Below are positions 26,604 through 36,470 of a DNA stretch of 64,000 bases, in pieces. Positions within the stretch are counted from its first letter, which is position 1, and every line of letters starts with the position of its first letter. The DNA is from Deltaproteobacteria bacterium (GTDB taxonomy: Bacteria > Myxococcota_A > UBA9042): contig JACKFC010000003.1 in NCBI GenBank assembly GCA_020632665.1, positions 124,001 to 188,000 of the forward strand, read 5' to 3'. The position numbers and the translations under genes were made by a program. The notes beneath the pieces are model-generated. The model saw only the letters and a program-made list of their open reading frames with translations, ran no database searches and was not told the origin of the DNA.

Positions 26604-28184
26604 TTGAGCATCCCGACGCCCCGCCAGCCCGTGCGCGTGCGCATCGCCCCGAGCCCGACCGGTGACCCGCACGTCGGCACCGCCTACATCGCGCTCTTCA
26701 ACCTCGCCTTCGCCCGTCAGCACGGCGGCCAGTTCGTCCTGCGCATCGAGGATACCGATCAGAAGCGCTCGACCGCGGCGAGTGAGCAGGCGATCTTGCG
26801 CAGCCTCGCCTGGTGCGGCCTGCAATGGGACGAAGGCCCTGATATCGGCGGCCCCTACGGCCCCTACCGGCAATCCGAGCGCGCCGCGATCTACGCCGAG
26901 CACGCCGAGCAGTTGATCGAAAACGGCCGCGCCTACCGCTGCTTCTGCACCGCCGAGCGGCTCGACGCGATGCGCGCGGCGCAGAAGGCCGCTGGCGAAG
27001 ATTGGCGCTACGACGGCCATTGCCGCGACCAAGATCAACAGCAGGCCGCCGCCCGTGCCGCTGCAGGCGAAGCCTGCGTGGTCCGCCTCGCGATGCCGCA
27101 GAGCGGAGAGACCGCCGTGCCCGACGCGCTGCGTGGCGAGGTTCGCTACGAGAACTTCCGGGTCGACGATCAGATCCTGCTCAAGAGCGACGGACTGCCG
27201 ACCTACCACCTCGCCAACGTCGTCGACGACCACCTGATGCAGATCACCCACGTGATCCGCGCCGAGGAGTGGCTGAACTCGACGCCCAAGCACCTCGTGC
27301 TCTACGACGCCTTCGGTTGGGAGCCGCCGGTCTTCGTCCACATGCCGCTGCTGCGCAACGCCGACCGCAGCAAGATCAGCAAGCGGAAGAACCCGACCAG
27401 CCTCGAGTACTACCAGCGCGCCGGCATCCTCCCCGAGGCATTCCTCAACTTCCTCGGCATGCTCGGCTTCTCGATGCCCGACGAGGCCGAGTTCTTCGAC
27501 TTCGACGCCTTCGTCGCCGCGCTCGATTTCGGCCGCATTTCGCTCGGTGGCCCGGTCTTCGACCTCGATCGGCTGCAGCACATCAACGGCCTGTGGATCC
27601 GCGCCATGGCGCCGGATCGCCTCGCCGCGCGGGTGGCCGCGTATTTCGCCGAGGATGGCCGCTCGACCGAGGTGGCCGCCCTGGTCGCAGAGCGCATCGG
27701 CAGCCTCGGCGATTGGCCGCACCACGCCGCGCCCTTCTACGGACCGGGTGTGCTCGCCGGCCCCGAGACCCGCTACCTCCTGGTCGGCTGCGGCAGCAAG
27801 AAGAAGAAGGCCGTGCGGCTCAGCGCGAAGGCCTCCCGCGCCTTCTTCGAGGATCTGATCGCTCGGCTCGAAGGGCTCCCCGAATTCACCGCCGAGCCGA
27901 TCGAGGCGGCCCTGCGCGAGGCAGTCAGCGCCGCGGGTGCCGGCGTCGGCGACGGCTTCATGGCCGTGCGCGTCGCGATCACCGGTCGCACCGCCGCCCC
28001 CGGCCTCTACGAGACCATCGCCGCCATGGGCCGCGCGCTGGCGTTGGTTCGCCTCCGCGCCGCCGCCGCCTGGCTCGCCCAGCCCGCCTCGGCGCAAGCC
28101 GAGATCGACGCGCTGGAGCGGGACCTACAGGCCTATCGCGACGCCCTCGGCCACGCGGCCGAGGCAGAAGGAGCCTCCGCATGA
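26604..28184 (+). CDS. gltX: Glutamyl-tRNA synthetase
   Basis: A 526-residue class I synthetase that charges tRNA-Glu. The HIGH-type motif is PSPTGDPHVGTAY and the KMSKS-type loop reads SKISKRKNPTS, a variant found in part of the bacterial GltX family. FRVDDQILLKSDGLPTYHLANVVDDHLMQITHVIRAEEW is the conserved core and a full anticodon-binding domain follows. The TTG at 26604 is the start because CAGGAG lies just upstream and the conserved first strand begins nine codons later. Whether it also charges tRNA-Gln cannot be read from the window. The stop overlaps the next gene by 4 bp. Confidence 0.95.
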   Translation: MSIPTPRQPVRVRIAPSPTGDPHVGTAYIALFNLAFARQHGGQFVLRIEDTDQKRSTAASEQAILRSLAWCGLQWDEGPDIGGPYGPYRQSERAAIYAEHAEQLIENGRAYRCFCTAERLDAMRAAQKAAGEDWRYDGHCRDQDQQQAAARAAAGEACVVRLAMPQSGETAVPDALRGEVRYENFRVDDQILLKSDGLPTYHLANVVDDHLMQITHVIRAEEWLNSTPKHLVLYDAFGWEPPVFVHMPLLRNADRSKISKRKNPTSLEYYQRAGILPEAFLNFLGMLGFSMPDEAEFFDFDAFVAALDFGRISLGGPVFDLDRLQHINGLWIRAMAPDRLAARVAAYFAEDGRSTEVAALVAERIGSLGDWPHHAAPFYGPGVLAGPETRYLLVGCGSKKKKAVRLSAKASRAFFEDLIARLEGLPEFTAEPIEAALREAVSAAGAGVGDGFMAVRVAITGRTAAPGLYETIAAMGRALALVRLRAAAAWLAQPASAQAEIDALERDLQAYRDALGHAAEAEGASA

Positions 28185-29206
28185 GCACCCCCACCGCTCG
28201 GGCCTGGCTCGAGACGGGCCGCGCCCCGAAAGAGCGCTCCGCCGAGATCACGCTCGGCATGGTCCTGCTCTCCGGCAAGGTCCAGGCCACCCCCGAGCTC
28301 CTCGCATCGCGCCAACTCGGCGAGGACGTCGAGCTCGCCTTGCTCGAGATCGCCGAAGAGCGCGCCGATTGGTCGCTGGTCGCCTTGCTCTGCGCGCACG
28401 CCCGCAGCAAGCCCTGCGCCAAGGCCGCCCGCAAGGCCGTCTTCCGCGCCAAGCAGCGGGGCATCTCCGTGCCTGAGGCCGGCGCCCCACGCCGTGCGGT
28501 CGCCCTCTCGCTGCGGCCGGACCCGCTGCCCTCGTATTGCACCGCCTTCGACAAGGCCGGCCATCACGTCGTCGCGCTCGGCGGCTGGTCGGCGACCGAC
28601 GGTGGTTGGTCGCTCGCCGGCGTCATCGGCCCCGACGATCAGCTCCGCGGCGTCTATTTCCACCCGCAGACCTCCCGCTCGAAGGTCCGCTCGTTGCTCG
28701 ATCGCGTGGTCCCGGATGCGGCGCTGATGGCCGAAGTCCCCGCCACGCTCGCGGCAGGGTTGCTCCGCCGTGGCCTCGATCTGGCCAAAGCCGCGGGCGT
28801 CTCGGTCGAGGGCGATCTGATGCGTGCCGGACGCCTGCTCGCCGACGTGACACCGCTCGAGACGATCGAGTGTCGCCTCGCCGACGATCCCGCCGCGCTG
28901 CTCGCCGCGATCGACGCGGGCGACCGCCACGCCCGCCTGCCGGCCGTTCAAGCCTTCGGGTTGGCCCTGCGCCTCGCCCACGGCCTCACCGCAGAGGCAA
29001 GCCTGCACGACGTCGAGGCCAAGCTCGACGCCGACGGGCGCGCCCGCTGGGCTCGCCGGCTCGAGGTCATGGCCGTCCTCCTCGATCGCGAAGGCGACCA
29101 GGAAGCTGCCGTCTCGATCGCCGCCGCCGCGACGCGAATGCGTGACGCATCGGCAGCCTTGGAGAGCATCCCGCTGCTGCGGGGACGCGGCGCGACAACG
29201 GATTAG
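28181..29206 (+). CDS. Unknown protein translationally coupled to gltX
   Basis: A 341-residue protein whose ATG overlaps the gltX stop by 4 bp with AAGGAG upstream. It lacks a signal peptide or membrane helix. The N-terminal 90 residues are helical with a Lys/Arg/Cys-containing segment (AHARSKPCAKAARKAVFRAKQRG). The middle has beta character (TAFDKAGHHVVALGGWSATDGGWSLAGVIGPDDQLRGVYF) and the C-terminal third is helical and Ala/Arg-rich. I do not recognise the family. Coupling to gltX suggests a cytosolic role perhaps tied to translation, but that is inferred from position only. Confidence 0.7.
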   Translation: MSTPTARAWLETGRAPKERSAEITLGMVLLSGKVQATPELLASRQLGEDVELALLEIAEERADWSLVALLCAHARSKPCAKAARKAVFRAKQRGISVPEAGAPRRAVALSLRPDPLPSYCTAFDKAGHHVVALGGWSATDGGWSLAGVIGPDDQLRGVYFHPQTSRSKVRSLLDRVVPDAALMAEVPATLAAGLLRRGLDLAKAAGVSVEGDLMRAGRLLADVTPLETIECRLADDPAALLAAIDAGDRHARLPAVQAFGLALRLAHGLTAEASLHDVEAKLDADGRARWARRLEVMAVLLDREGDQEAAVSIAAAATRMRDASAALESIPLLRGRGATTD

Positions 29207-29268
29207 CCGCGCCGCCCCGCCGCCTGGGGCCGGCGCCTCTCTTCGTCAGGGAATTTGGGTCGTGCGCC

Positions 29269-30981
29269 CTATTTTCGCTTGCTGCCGGCCTTGGGGCGCG
29301 GCTTGCGCTCGGCCTTGGCTGCGGGGGCCGGCGTATGCGGCGTGGAGACCTCGGCGATCGCGCGCTGCCAGGTCGCGATCGAGATGCCGGTGCCGGTGTG
29401 GACCGCGCGGATCACGCCGCTGCCATCGACCAACACCACGGTCGGGATGCCCCGAACCTCGAGCGTCTCCAGCAGATCGGGGCCAGTCCAGGCGACTGGC
29501 GGGCCGTCGGGCGGAAGCGCTGCGACGTAGTCTTCCAAGGCCGTCTCGTCGCGGTCGGCCGACGCCAGCACCACCCGCAGGCCCGTACCGGCGGCGCGCG
29601 CCGCGATCTCGGCGATCTCTGGTGAGGTCCGCTTGCACGGCCCGCACCAGGTCGCCCAGACGTAGAGCAACATCGCGTCGCCCGCCTCGGGTGCGCGGCC
29701 ACCATCGCCGACCCAGCGGCGCACGTGGACCTCGGGCAGCTTCTTGCCGACCAGCGGATGCTGCAGCGCCGTCGGCGGCAGCGCCCCGGCGGGGTCTTCG
29801 CTCAGGCGTTGCAGCGGCAGCGCGAGTCGAACCTGCTGCCCTTCCTCGCACCGCACCGCGGTCGCCGGGGCCGTGATCTTCGCCGCGTAGGCGAGGTCGC
29901 GATGCCCACCGCCCTTGGCGTGGTGCAACGCGATCGCGCTCCAATCGCCGGCGGGTAGCGCGAACGTCGCCTCGCCGTCGGCATCGGTGAGCGCCGTCGC
30001 GGTCGGCATCACCCGTCCGGCGCCGTCGCGCAGCTCGAGCGTGATCCGATGCAGGACGAAGGCGGCATCGCCGATCGCGGCCTTGACCGTGAGCTTGCAG
30101 CCACCAGCCGGCCAATGCGGCTCACTGCCTTTGGGCGGCGCGCGCAGCATCTTCACCTTCTGTGCCGAGGGGTCGAGGGTCAGCCAATGCGCCGCGTCGG
30201 TCACCACGACAGGCAGGTTCGAGCCCGCCGCGACCAGGCGATCGTGACCCGGCCACGGCGCCAGATCGACGCGCAGATCATCGACCTGCACGGTTGCGCC
30301 GACCGAGGTCCAGCGCACCAGCCCCTCGCCGCGCGCGCCGCCGGCGGTCCCGGCGGGCTTGCCTGCCGGCGCGACAGCCCAGGCGTAGCGCAGCGCTTCG
30401 GTCGGTGTGCCGCCGTCGAGGAATCGGATCGCGATCGTGTGTTGAGCACCCGTCGCGATCAGCGCCAGATCGGCGGCGACCTCCAACGGTCGGCCGACGC
30501 GGGTCGGAAAGAGCGACTCCATCGCCACGCGCTCGACGTCGGCGCTGCGATCTCCGCTGCTGCCATCCGCCCGCACCGTGATCTGCACCCGGCTGCCGAT
30601 CTTGCCGCGAATCCGCCGCGCCACGTCGGCGACGGTGACGTCGTCGGGCAAGCGATCACCGCCCACGGCGACGATGCGATCGCCCGGCCGCAGCCCAGCC
30701 GTCGCGGCTGGCCCACCGGGCACCACGCGGGCAACGTAGACGCCGGCCGTCCGCTTTGCCGTGCGCTGCCCGTCGAGGACCATCCCGACTCCGCCGTCGC
30801 CGACCGATGGCGTCTGCGCAGGCGCCTCGCGGAAGCTCCACGCCGCACCAGCCTCCGGGGCGATCGCGAGCGAGCCGACGGCGATCAGCGCGGCCAGCCA
30901 CGCCGAATTGCCGATGCCGGCGCGCCCTGCCGTGACCTCGCCCGAAAGCCGCGTTCGCAGCCGATGTCCGAGCCTCTGCAC
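29269..30981 (-). CDS. PDZ-domain protein fused to a TlpA-like thioredoxin domain
   Basis: A 570-residue protein from a GTG at 30981 with GGAGG upstream. The N-terminal hydrophobic segment (about 24-46, ending AGAAWS) should export it. A PDZ domain follows at about residues 75-150, with VYVARVVPGGPAATAGLRPGDRIVAVGGD. A middle region of beta character comes next. The C-terminal thioredoxin domain has YVWATWCGPCKRTSPE (Trp445-Cys-Gly-Pro-Cys449) and GIPTVVLVDGSG. It ends with a Lys/Arg/Pro-rich tail. The fusion suggests a periplasmic redox enzyme that docks on C-terminal peptides of clients or stress proteins. The gene is convergent with the gltX-linked gene and divergent from the thiolase. Confidence 0.85.
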   Translation of the reverse strand: MQRLGHRLRTRLSGEVTAGRAGIGNSAWLAALIAVGSLAIAPEAGAAWSFREAPAQTPSVGDGGVGMVLDGQRTAKRTAGVYVARVVPGGPAATAGLRPGDRIVAVGGDRLPDDVTVADVARRIRGKIGSRVQITVRADGSSGDRSADVERVAMESLFPTRVGRPLEVAADLALIATGAQHTIAIRFLDGGTPTEALRYAWAVAPAGKPAGTAGGARGEGLVRWTSVGATVQVDDLRVDLAPWPGHDRLVAAGSNLPVVVTDAAHWLTLDPSAQKVKMLRAPPKGSEPHWPAGGCKLTVKAAIGDAAFVLHRITLELRDGAGRVMPTATALTDADGEATFALPAGDWSAIALHHAKGGGHRDLAYAAKITAPATAVRCEEGQQVRLALPLQRLSEDPAGALPPTALQHPLVGKKLPEVHVRRWVGDGGRAPEAGDAMLLYVWATWCGPCKRTSPEIAEIAARAAGTGLRVVLASADRDETALEDYVAALPPDGPPVAWTGPDLLETLEVRGIPTVVLVDGSGVIRAVHTGTGISIATWQRAIAEVSTPHTPAPAAKAERKPRPKAGSKRK

Positions 30982-31015
30982 TTGCCAGCCTCCCCGGCGA
31001 GACAGACCATCCTCG

Positions 31016-31048
31016 CGCTCCGCATCCTGCGGTGGCCCCCGCGGAGCG
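31016..31048. repeat. Inverted repeat in the divergent promoter region
   Basis: cgctccgc (31016-31023) and gcggagcg (31041-31048) are perfect 8-bp arms around a 17-bp centre. They lie between the PDZ-thioredoxin gene and the thiolase. This could be an operator or a leader hairpin; nothing decides between them. Confidence 0.35.
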
Positions 31049-31079
31049 TCAAACGCCGGGGCCGCTACGGAGATTCCGC

Positions 31080-32294
<1,215 letters not shown>

Positions 32295-32304
32295 GACGCG
32301 GCGG

Positions 32305-32955
32305 TCAGTCGCCGAGATCTTCGAGCGCTTCCTCGACGAGCATGACGACGTCTTCGATCGCCCCACCGCCGTCCAGCTCGCGCTCGACGTTGCGGGCGTA
32401 GACCGTCAGGCCCTTGCCGTCTCGGTCGAGCATCCGCAGCCGGCTCGGACCGGATCCGGGCATCTCCTCGATCAGCACCGGACCCGCATCGATCTGCGCC
32501 GCGATCGCGCGCGACATCGCTGATCGGTTCAGCCGAGGTGGAGCCGGCCAGAGCACGTCCGTCTCCTCCGCTTCACGATACAGCGCGTCGGCCGCGGCAA
32601 AGTCTCCCGCGATCTCTGCCGCCAGCGCCCGCGCACGCAGCAGCCGCGGGTCCTCCGCGTCGATATCGGCCGCCACGTCGAGCTCGATCGACGCCGCGTC
32701 GCCGCGATCTTGGTCCATCAGGATCTCGGCGCGGAGCGTATAGGCCTCGATCCACTCCGGATCGAGCTCGACCACCTGCGCCAGCGTCTCCAGGGCGCGG
32801 CGGCTGCGCCCGGCGGCGAGCTGTGCCTCGGCGAGGTAGGCCCAGACGTCCGCGTCCCCTTCGTCCTCGTCCAACAAGGCCTCGCAGAGGCGGATCGCCT
32901 CGTCGGCATCGTCCTCGATGGCAGCCTCGATCGCTTCGCTATCACTTCGTCGCAT
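32305..32955 (-). CDS. TPR protein with a C-terminal zincin-like remnant
   Basis: A 216-residue acidic protein. The start at 32955 follows GGAGGG; the longer frame lacks a good site. TPR-like helical pairs cover about residues 10-130 (ADVWAYLAEAQLAAGRSRRALETL, then EWIEAYTLRAEILMDQDRGDAA). The last 80 residues contain GKGLTVYARNVERELDGGGAIEDVVMLVEEALEDLGD. Its strand-helix layout recalls the Zincin_1 metallopeptidase-like family, but the HExxH helix is replaced by VEEAL, so no zinc could be bound in that way. No signal peptide is present. It is convergent with the thiolase. Function unknown. Confidence 0.75.
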   Translation of the reverse strand: MRRSDSEAIEAAIEDDADEAIRLCEALLDEDEGDADVWAYLAEAQLAAGRSRRALETLAQVVELDPEWIEAYTLRAEILMDQDRGDAASIELDVAADIDAEDPRLLRARALAAEIAGDFAAADALYREAEETDVLWPAPPRLNRSAMSRAIAAQIDAGPVLIEEMPGSGPSRLRMLDRDGKGLTVYARNVERELDGGGAIEDVVMLVEEALEDLGD

Positions 32956-33079
32956 GGTCCCTCCGTGGCGGCCGCCATGCGACCACGCCGCGATTGCCGG
33001 CGCAAGTTCACAATCCGACATTGTCACAGGACCCCGATCCGGGGCCTAACCGACCGGAAAAAGGCCCCCCCGCAGATGC

Positions 33080-33109
33080 TTGACCGGTCGCAGAACGCGG
33101 TGCTACAAC
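33080..33109 (+). promoter_or_regulatory. Upstream promoter candidate of the exbB operon
   Basis: TTGACC at 33080-33085, an 18-bp spacer and TACAAC at 33104-33109. It lies in the 382-bp divergent gap 32956-33337, which otherwise holds the TPR gene leader, a small hairpin near 33023-33040 and the long exbB leader. I see no coding frame there. Confidence 0.5.
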
Positions 33110-33149
33110 GCCGCCTGACTCTGCCGTCCGCGAGGGCGCGGGACTTGGG

Positions 33150-33177
33150 TTGACAGACGCTGCATCTGCTGAATGAT
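33150..33177 (+). promoter_or_regulatory. Downstream promoter candidate of the exbB operon
   Basis: A consensus -35 TTGACA at 33150-33155 with AATGAT at 33172-33177 after 16 bp. It lies 41 bp downstream of the first candidate's -10, so exbB may have tandem promoters. Confidence 0.55.
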
Positions 33178-33337
33178 TGGCCGGCCGCAAGGTCGGGTCC
33201 GAACCAGGCGGCAGAGGCAGGGATGCCAACCCGAACCGACCCACGATGGGCGGAGCCGGTCGAGGAGGCCGCAAAGAGTCGGGTTACAGAGGTCCGCTTG
33301 CGCCGGCGGGGTCCGGCACGAACAGGGAGACACACGG

Positions 33338-34000
33338 ATGTTCCACAAGATTGCTGAGTTCTTCGAAGAGGGCGGCTGGGGCATGTGGCCCATCCTCCTT
33401 CACCTCATCTTCATCCTCGCGATCATGTTCGAGCGGATTTTCGTTCTGTACATCCGCTCGAGCGTGAAGAAGGACGAGTTCATCAAGCTCCTGCAGGTTC
33501 CGATCCTGAAGGGCGACCTGAACCGCGTCCTCAAGGTCTGCTCCACCTACCAGTACCCGCTCGCGCGCATCGTGCACAGCGGCGTCCTGAAGGTGAAGCG
33601 CAGCGACGAAGAGGTCCAGGCCGCCATGGACGAGGCCTACCTCCGCGAGCTGCCGCAGATCAAGAAGCGCACCGACTACCTCAACCTGCTCGGCAACTCG
33701 GCCACCCTGGCCGGCCTGCTCGGCACCATCACCGGCCTGATCCAGACCTTCGGCGCGATCTCGCGTCCGGACGTCGACCCGTCGCAGCGCTCCACCCTTC
33801 TCTCGAAGGGCATCTCGGAAGTGATGAACTGCACGGCGTTCGGTCTCGGCACCGGCATCATCGGCGTTCTCGCGTTCGCGGTCCTCTCTTCGAAGGCCAC
33901 GGCCATCGAGAGCGACATCAACGAGGGCACCGTGCGCGTCCTCAACCTGATCGTCGCCAACCGCAACAAGATGGGCGACATCAAGGAGGACGCGGCCTAA
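33338..34000 (+). CDS. exbB: ExbB/TolQ/MotA-family proton-channel subunit
   Basis: A 220-residue inner-membrane protein with three membrane helices: residues 16-39, then the long LLGNSATLAGLLGTITGLIQTFGAI helix and the GISEVMNCTAFGLGTGIIGVLAFAVL helix. The last two form the conserved MotA/TolQ/ExbB channel domain, including the GLLGTITG and TAFGLGTGI motifs. Pentamers of such proteins enclose ExbD dimers and turn proton flow into mechanical work on the envelope. GGGAG precedes the ATG. Two exbD genes follow. No tonB, tolA or aglS-like partner is in view, so the energised target is open. Confidence 0.93.
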   Translation: MFHKIAEFFEEGGWGMWPILLHLIFILAIMFERIFVLYIRSSVKKDEFIKLLQVPILKGDLNRVLKVCSTYQYPLARIVHSGVLKVKRSDEEVQAAMDEAYLRELPQIKKRTDYLNLLGNSATLAGLLGTITGLIQTFGAISRPDVDPSQRSTLLSKGISEVMNCTAFGLGTGIIGVLAFAVLSSKATAIESDINEGTVRVLNLIVANRNKMGDIKEDAA

Positions 34001-34126
34001 GCGGCCGCGCCTTTCTGACACCTCCGGCGCCTCGCGCCGTGTGAACCTGAAGCGGACCCTGGTGGGGGGCGTCGCCCGAGAGCGGCGGCGTCCCCCACGA
34101 CCTCCGCGACCAACCAGGAGCCTGTC

Positions 34127-34732
34127 ATGGGTGGTGCAGCTAGTGGCAAGGGTGGCGTCGCTGACGCGAGCCTCAATGTCGTCCCCTTCATCGATCTCCT
34201 CGTCTGCCTGATCTGCTTCTTGCTGGTGTCGGCGGCGTGGACCACCCTGTCCCGAATCGACGTCGACCAAGCGCTGCCGAAGGCATCGAAGACGCCGCCG
34301 AAGGACAAGCCGGAGAAGAAGGCGAAGATCAACCTCGCCATCACTCCGACCGGTTACTTGGTCAACCTCTGGGACTCCGAGGATCAGCCCGACCTCGCGA
34401 CGCCCAAGCGCATCCCGACCCTCGGTGACTTCAAGCTCTGCCGCGGCAAGTCGGACAACGGTGTTTGCTCCGGCGACCTCGAGGTCTACAAGAAGTACGA
34501 TCGGGAGAAGCTCAAGGAAGAGCTCGCCAAGTTCATGAAGGCGGGCAAGCAGGGCGACAAGATCAAGGTGATGGTGGCGGCCCACGACAAGGTGCCGTAC
34601 ATCCACCTCATCGGCGCTCTCGACACGACGCTGTCCAGTTGCGAAGACGAGGCTGGCCAGAGCTGCCTGAAGAACCCGTCGGTGGGTGATATCAACCTGC
34701 TCCGGGCCGAAGGCTACACCAGCTTCGACTAG
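34127..34732 (+). CDS. exbD: ExbD/TolR-family protein, first copy
   Basis: A 201-residue protein with one membrane helix (about residues 18-38). It begins with the conserved LNVVPFIDLLVCLICF, where Asp23 corresponds to the proton-path Asp of ExbD/TolR. The periplasmic domain of about 160 residues contains three cysteines (LCRGK, VCSG, SSCED with QSCL), more than usual for the family. A disulfide-stabilised insertion is possible. CAGGAG lies at 34111-34116, ahead of the ATG at 34127. It is cotranscribed with exbB (126 bp gap) and a second exbD. Confidence 0.9.
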   Translation: MGGAASGKGGVADASLNVVPFIDLLVCLICFLLVSAAWTTLSRIDVDQALPKASKTPPKDKPEKKAKINLAITPTGYLVNLWDSEDQPDLATPKRIPTLGDFKLCRGKSDNGVCSGDLEVYKKYDREKLKEELAKFMKAGKQGDKIKVMVAAHDKVPYIHLIGALDTTLSSCEDEAGQSCLKNPSVGDINLLRAEGYTSFD

Positions 34733-34782
34733 GGCCAAACCAGGCCCAGACACCGAACGACCAAAGAAAGGAGCGCCCCAAG

Positions 34783-35355
34783 ATGGCCATCCACAACCCA
34801 GGTTCGCGCGCAGGTCACGGAATCGCACTCAAGGCGATCCGCGACGTCGTCACCCACGGCGGCGGCAAGGGCATCTTCGCCACGCTGAACGTCGTCCCCA
34901 TGATCGACATGTTCGCGATCCTCGTCGTCTTCCTCATCCAGCAGTTCAACACCTCTGGTGAGCTCATGCTCATCAACCCGAACGTCGCGATGCCGAAGGC
35001 CACCGCCATGAAGGAGCTCGAGCGCGCGCCGATGGTCGCGCTCACCCGTGGCGAAGGTGGCAAGGCCGGTGCGCTGCTCTTCGAGAACGAGATGGTGATG
35101 AGCATCGCCGACATCAACGAGGTCAAGTTCCCGTCCTGGGACATCAAGCCCCTCGGTGAAGTCCTCAAGCGCGCGTGGAAGCTGCAGCAGACCTCGAGCG
35201 ACAAGAAGCTCCGCAGCAGCCGCAAGATCATCATCCAGGCCGACCGCTCGGTGCCCTTCCAGGTCATCAAGATGGTCATGGCGACCTGCGGCCGCAACGA
35301 ATACCGCGAGCCCAACTTCGCCATCATGGTCGGTAAGGACGTCGAGACCAAGTAG
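34783..35355 (+). CDS. exbD: ExbD/TolR-family protein, second copy
   Basis: A 190-residue protein related to the preceding one, with a longer cytoplasmic N-terminus and the helix at about 36-53 in LNVVPMIDMFAILVVFLI; Asp42 is the proton-path residue. The periplasmic part ends with KIIIQADRSVPFQVIKMVMATCGRNEYREPNFAIMVGKD, the standard ExbD/TolR fold. AAAGGAG precedes the ATG. Keeping two non-identical ExbD copies beside one ExbB is common in Myxococcota-type motors, where the ExbD dimer may be a heterodimer. A terminator follows 20 bp after the stop. Confidence 0.9.
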   Translation: MAIHNPGSRAGHGIALKAIRDVVTHGGGKGIFATLNVVPMIDMFAILVVFLIQQFNTSGELMLINPNVAMPKATAMKELERAPMVALTRGEGGKAGALLFENEMVMSIADINEVKFPSWDIKPLGEVLKRAWKLQQTSSDKKLRSSRKIIIQADRSVPFQVIKMVMATCGRNEYREPNFAIMVGKDVETK

Positions 35356-35374
35356 CCTCGGCCCCGCTTCACGC

Positions 35375-35416
35375 CATGCGCCCGCCGGCTTCCACCGCGC
35401 GGGCGCGTGTCGTTTT
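35375..35416 (+). terminator. Intrinsic terminator after exbD
   Basis: A 10-bp stem (35375-35384 with 35400-35409, one G-T pair) is followed by tcgtttt. It separates the motor operon from the SNase gene. Confidence 0.7.
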
Positions 35417-35437
35417 GGCCACAGTCCTGGGGCGCGG

Positions 35438-35466
35438 TTGACATCCCTCTGGCGATCCATTGCACT
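35438..35466 (+). promoter_or_regulatory. Promoter candidate for the SNase / repeat-protein unit
   Basis: Consensus TTGACA at 35438-35443, a 17-bp spacer and TGCACT at 35461-35466, 25 bp before the ATG at 35491. The -10 is weak (3 of 6), but the position between a terminator and a gene start is right. Confidence 0.5.
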
Positions 35467-35490
35467 CGTCGCGCTACCGAAGGGGAGTCC

Positions 35491-36462
35491 ATGTCGCCGT
35501 CGCCACGTCGCCTCAGCCTTGCTTCGTTTCGCATCATCGGCCTGCTGGCCGTGGTCGCGCCGCTGCTGGTCGCGACGAGCGCCTCGGCCATCCCGGCGAC
35601 CAAGGTCTACCTCAACGGCAGCCCGGCGCCGGTCTACTTCAACGACGGCGACTCCTTCCGCGTCCTCGCCGGCCAATACGCCGGCACCAAGGCGCGCCTC
35701 GCCGGCTTCAACACGCTGGAGAGCTACGGCGCAGTGCACCAATGGGGCAAGTGGACGGCACACGAGCTCTACCGCAACGCCAAGATGGGCACGCTCAACG
35801 CGCGCCGCGGCGTGTGGCATTGCACCTCCGACCTGAAGCGTGACGGGTATGGGCGCATCCTCTGGTGGTGCCCCGATCTGGCCGAAGATCAGGTCCGCAA
35901 GGGCCTGGCCCACGTGATGACCGTGACCTCTTCCGGCGGCGATCCGCGCGTGGTTCGGGCGCAGAAGCTCGCGATCGCCGAGCGTCGCGGGATGTGGGCC
36001 CACGGCGTGCCGAAATACGTCCTGACCTCGACGCACTCCAACGACGAAGGCTACGAGGGGCGGACCTACAACCGCCTGGTCGCCACCAGCGATGGCCACT
36101 CGAAGAAGTGGTACCACCTCGACAACTACAAGGAGTGTCAGGTCGTCTGCAGCAAGGAGCGCTCCTACGACGAGGCCGCGCTGCGTCGTGGCCTGGGTAC
36201 GCTCCGCGCCGACCCGGCCCTCGCTGCTTTCCAGAGCCGCTACACCGACGCGCAATGGCTGGACCTGCTGCGCGCGGCGCTCGCCAAAGAGAAGCTCGGT
36301 GGGCTGCTCGACGAGGCGCACCGCGCGCCGCTCACCGCTGCCATCGAGAAGCTGGTCGCCGCCGGCGCCCTCGGTGAGGTCAAAGTGGAGGTCGACTCCT
36401 GCATGACCTACGCGCCCTTCAACCGACGCTACGGGCCCCGCTCCGCGTCCTGTCTCCACTAG
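35491..36462 (+). CDS. Secreted staphylococcal-nuclease-like protein
   Basis: A 323-residue protein with a cleavable signal peptide ending SASA (about residue 33). The SNase fold occupies about residues 38-160. NDGDSF supplies the metal Asp, KARLAGFNTLESYG provides Arg69 and Glu77, and DGYGR gives Arg122. These correspond to Arg35, Glu43 and Arg87 of staphylococcal nuclease, so the site appears complete. The C-terminal 160 residues (with YHLDNYKECQVVCSKERSYDE) are extra and of unknown fold, with four Cys. The ATG at 35491 has AGGGGAG upstream. The gene lies 8 bp before the repeat lipoprotein, indicating one transcript. It could degrade DNA or RNA from outside, for example prey nucleic acid. 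Confidence 0.85.
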   Translation: MSPSPRRLSLASFRIIGLLAVVAPLLVATSASAIPATKVYLNGSPAPVYFNDGDSFRVLAGQYAGTKARLAGFNTLESYGAVHQWGKWTAHELYRNAKMGTLNARRGVWHCTSDLKRDGYGRILWWCPDLAEDQVRKGLAHVMTVTSSGGDPRVVRAQKLAIAERRGMWAHGVPKYVLTSTHSNDEGYEGRTYNRLVATSDGHSKKWYHLDNYKECQVVCSKERSYDEAALRRGLGTLRADPALAAFQSRYTDAQWLDLLRAALAKEKLGGLLDEAHRAPLTAAIEKLVAAGALGEVKVEVDSCMTYAPFNRRYGPRSASCLH

Positions 36463-36470
36463 GGGCCAAG

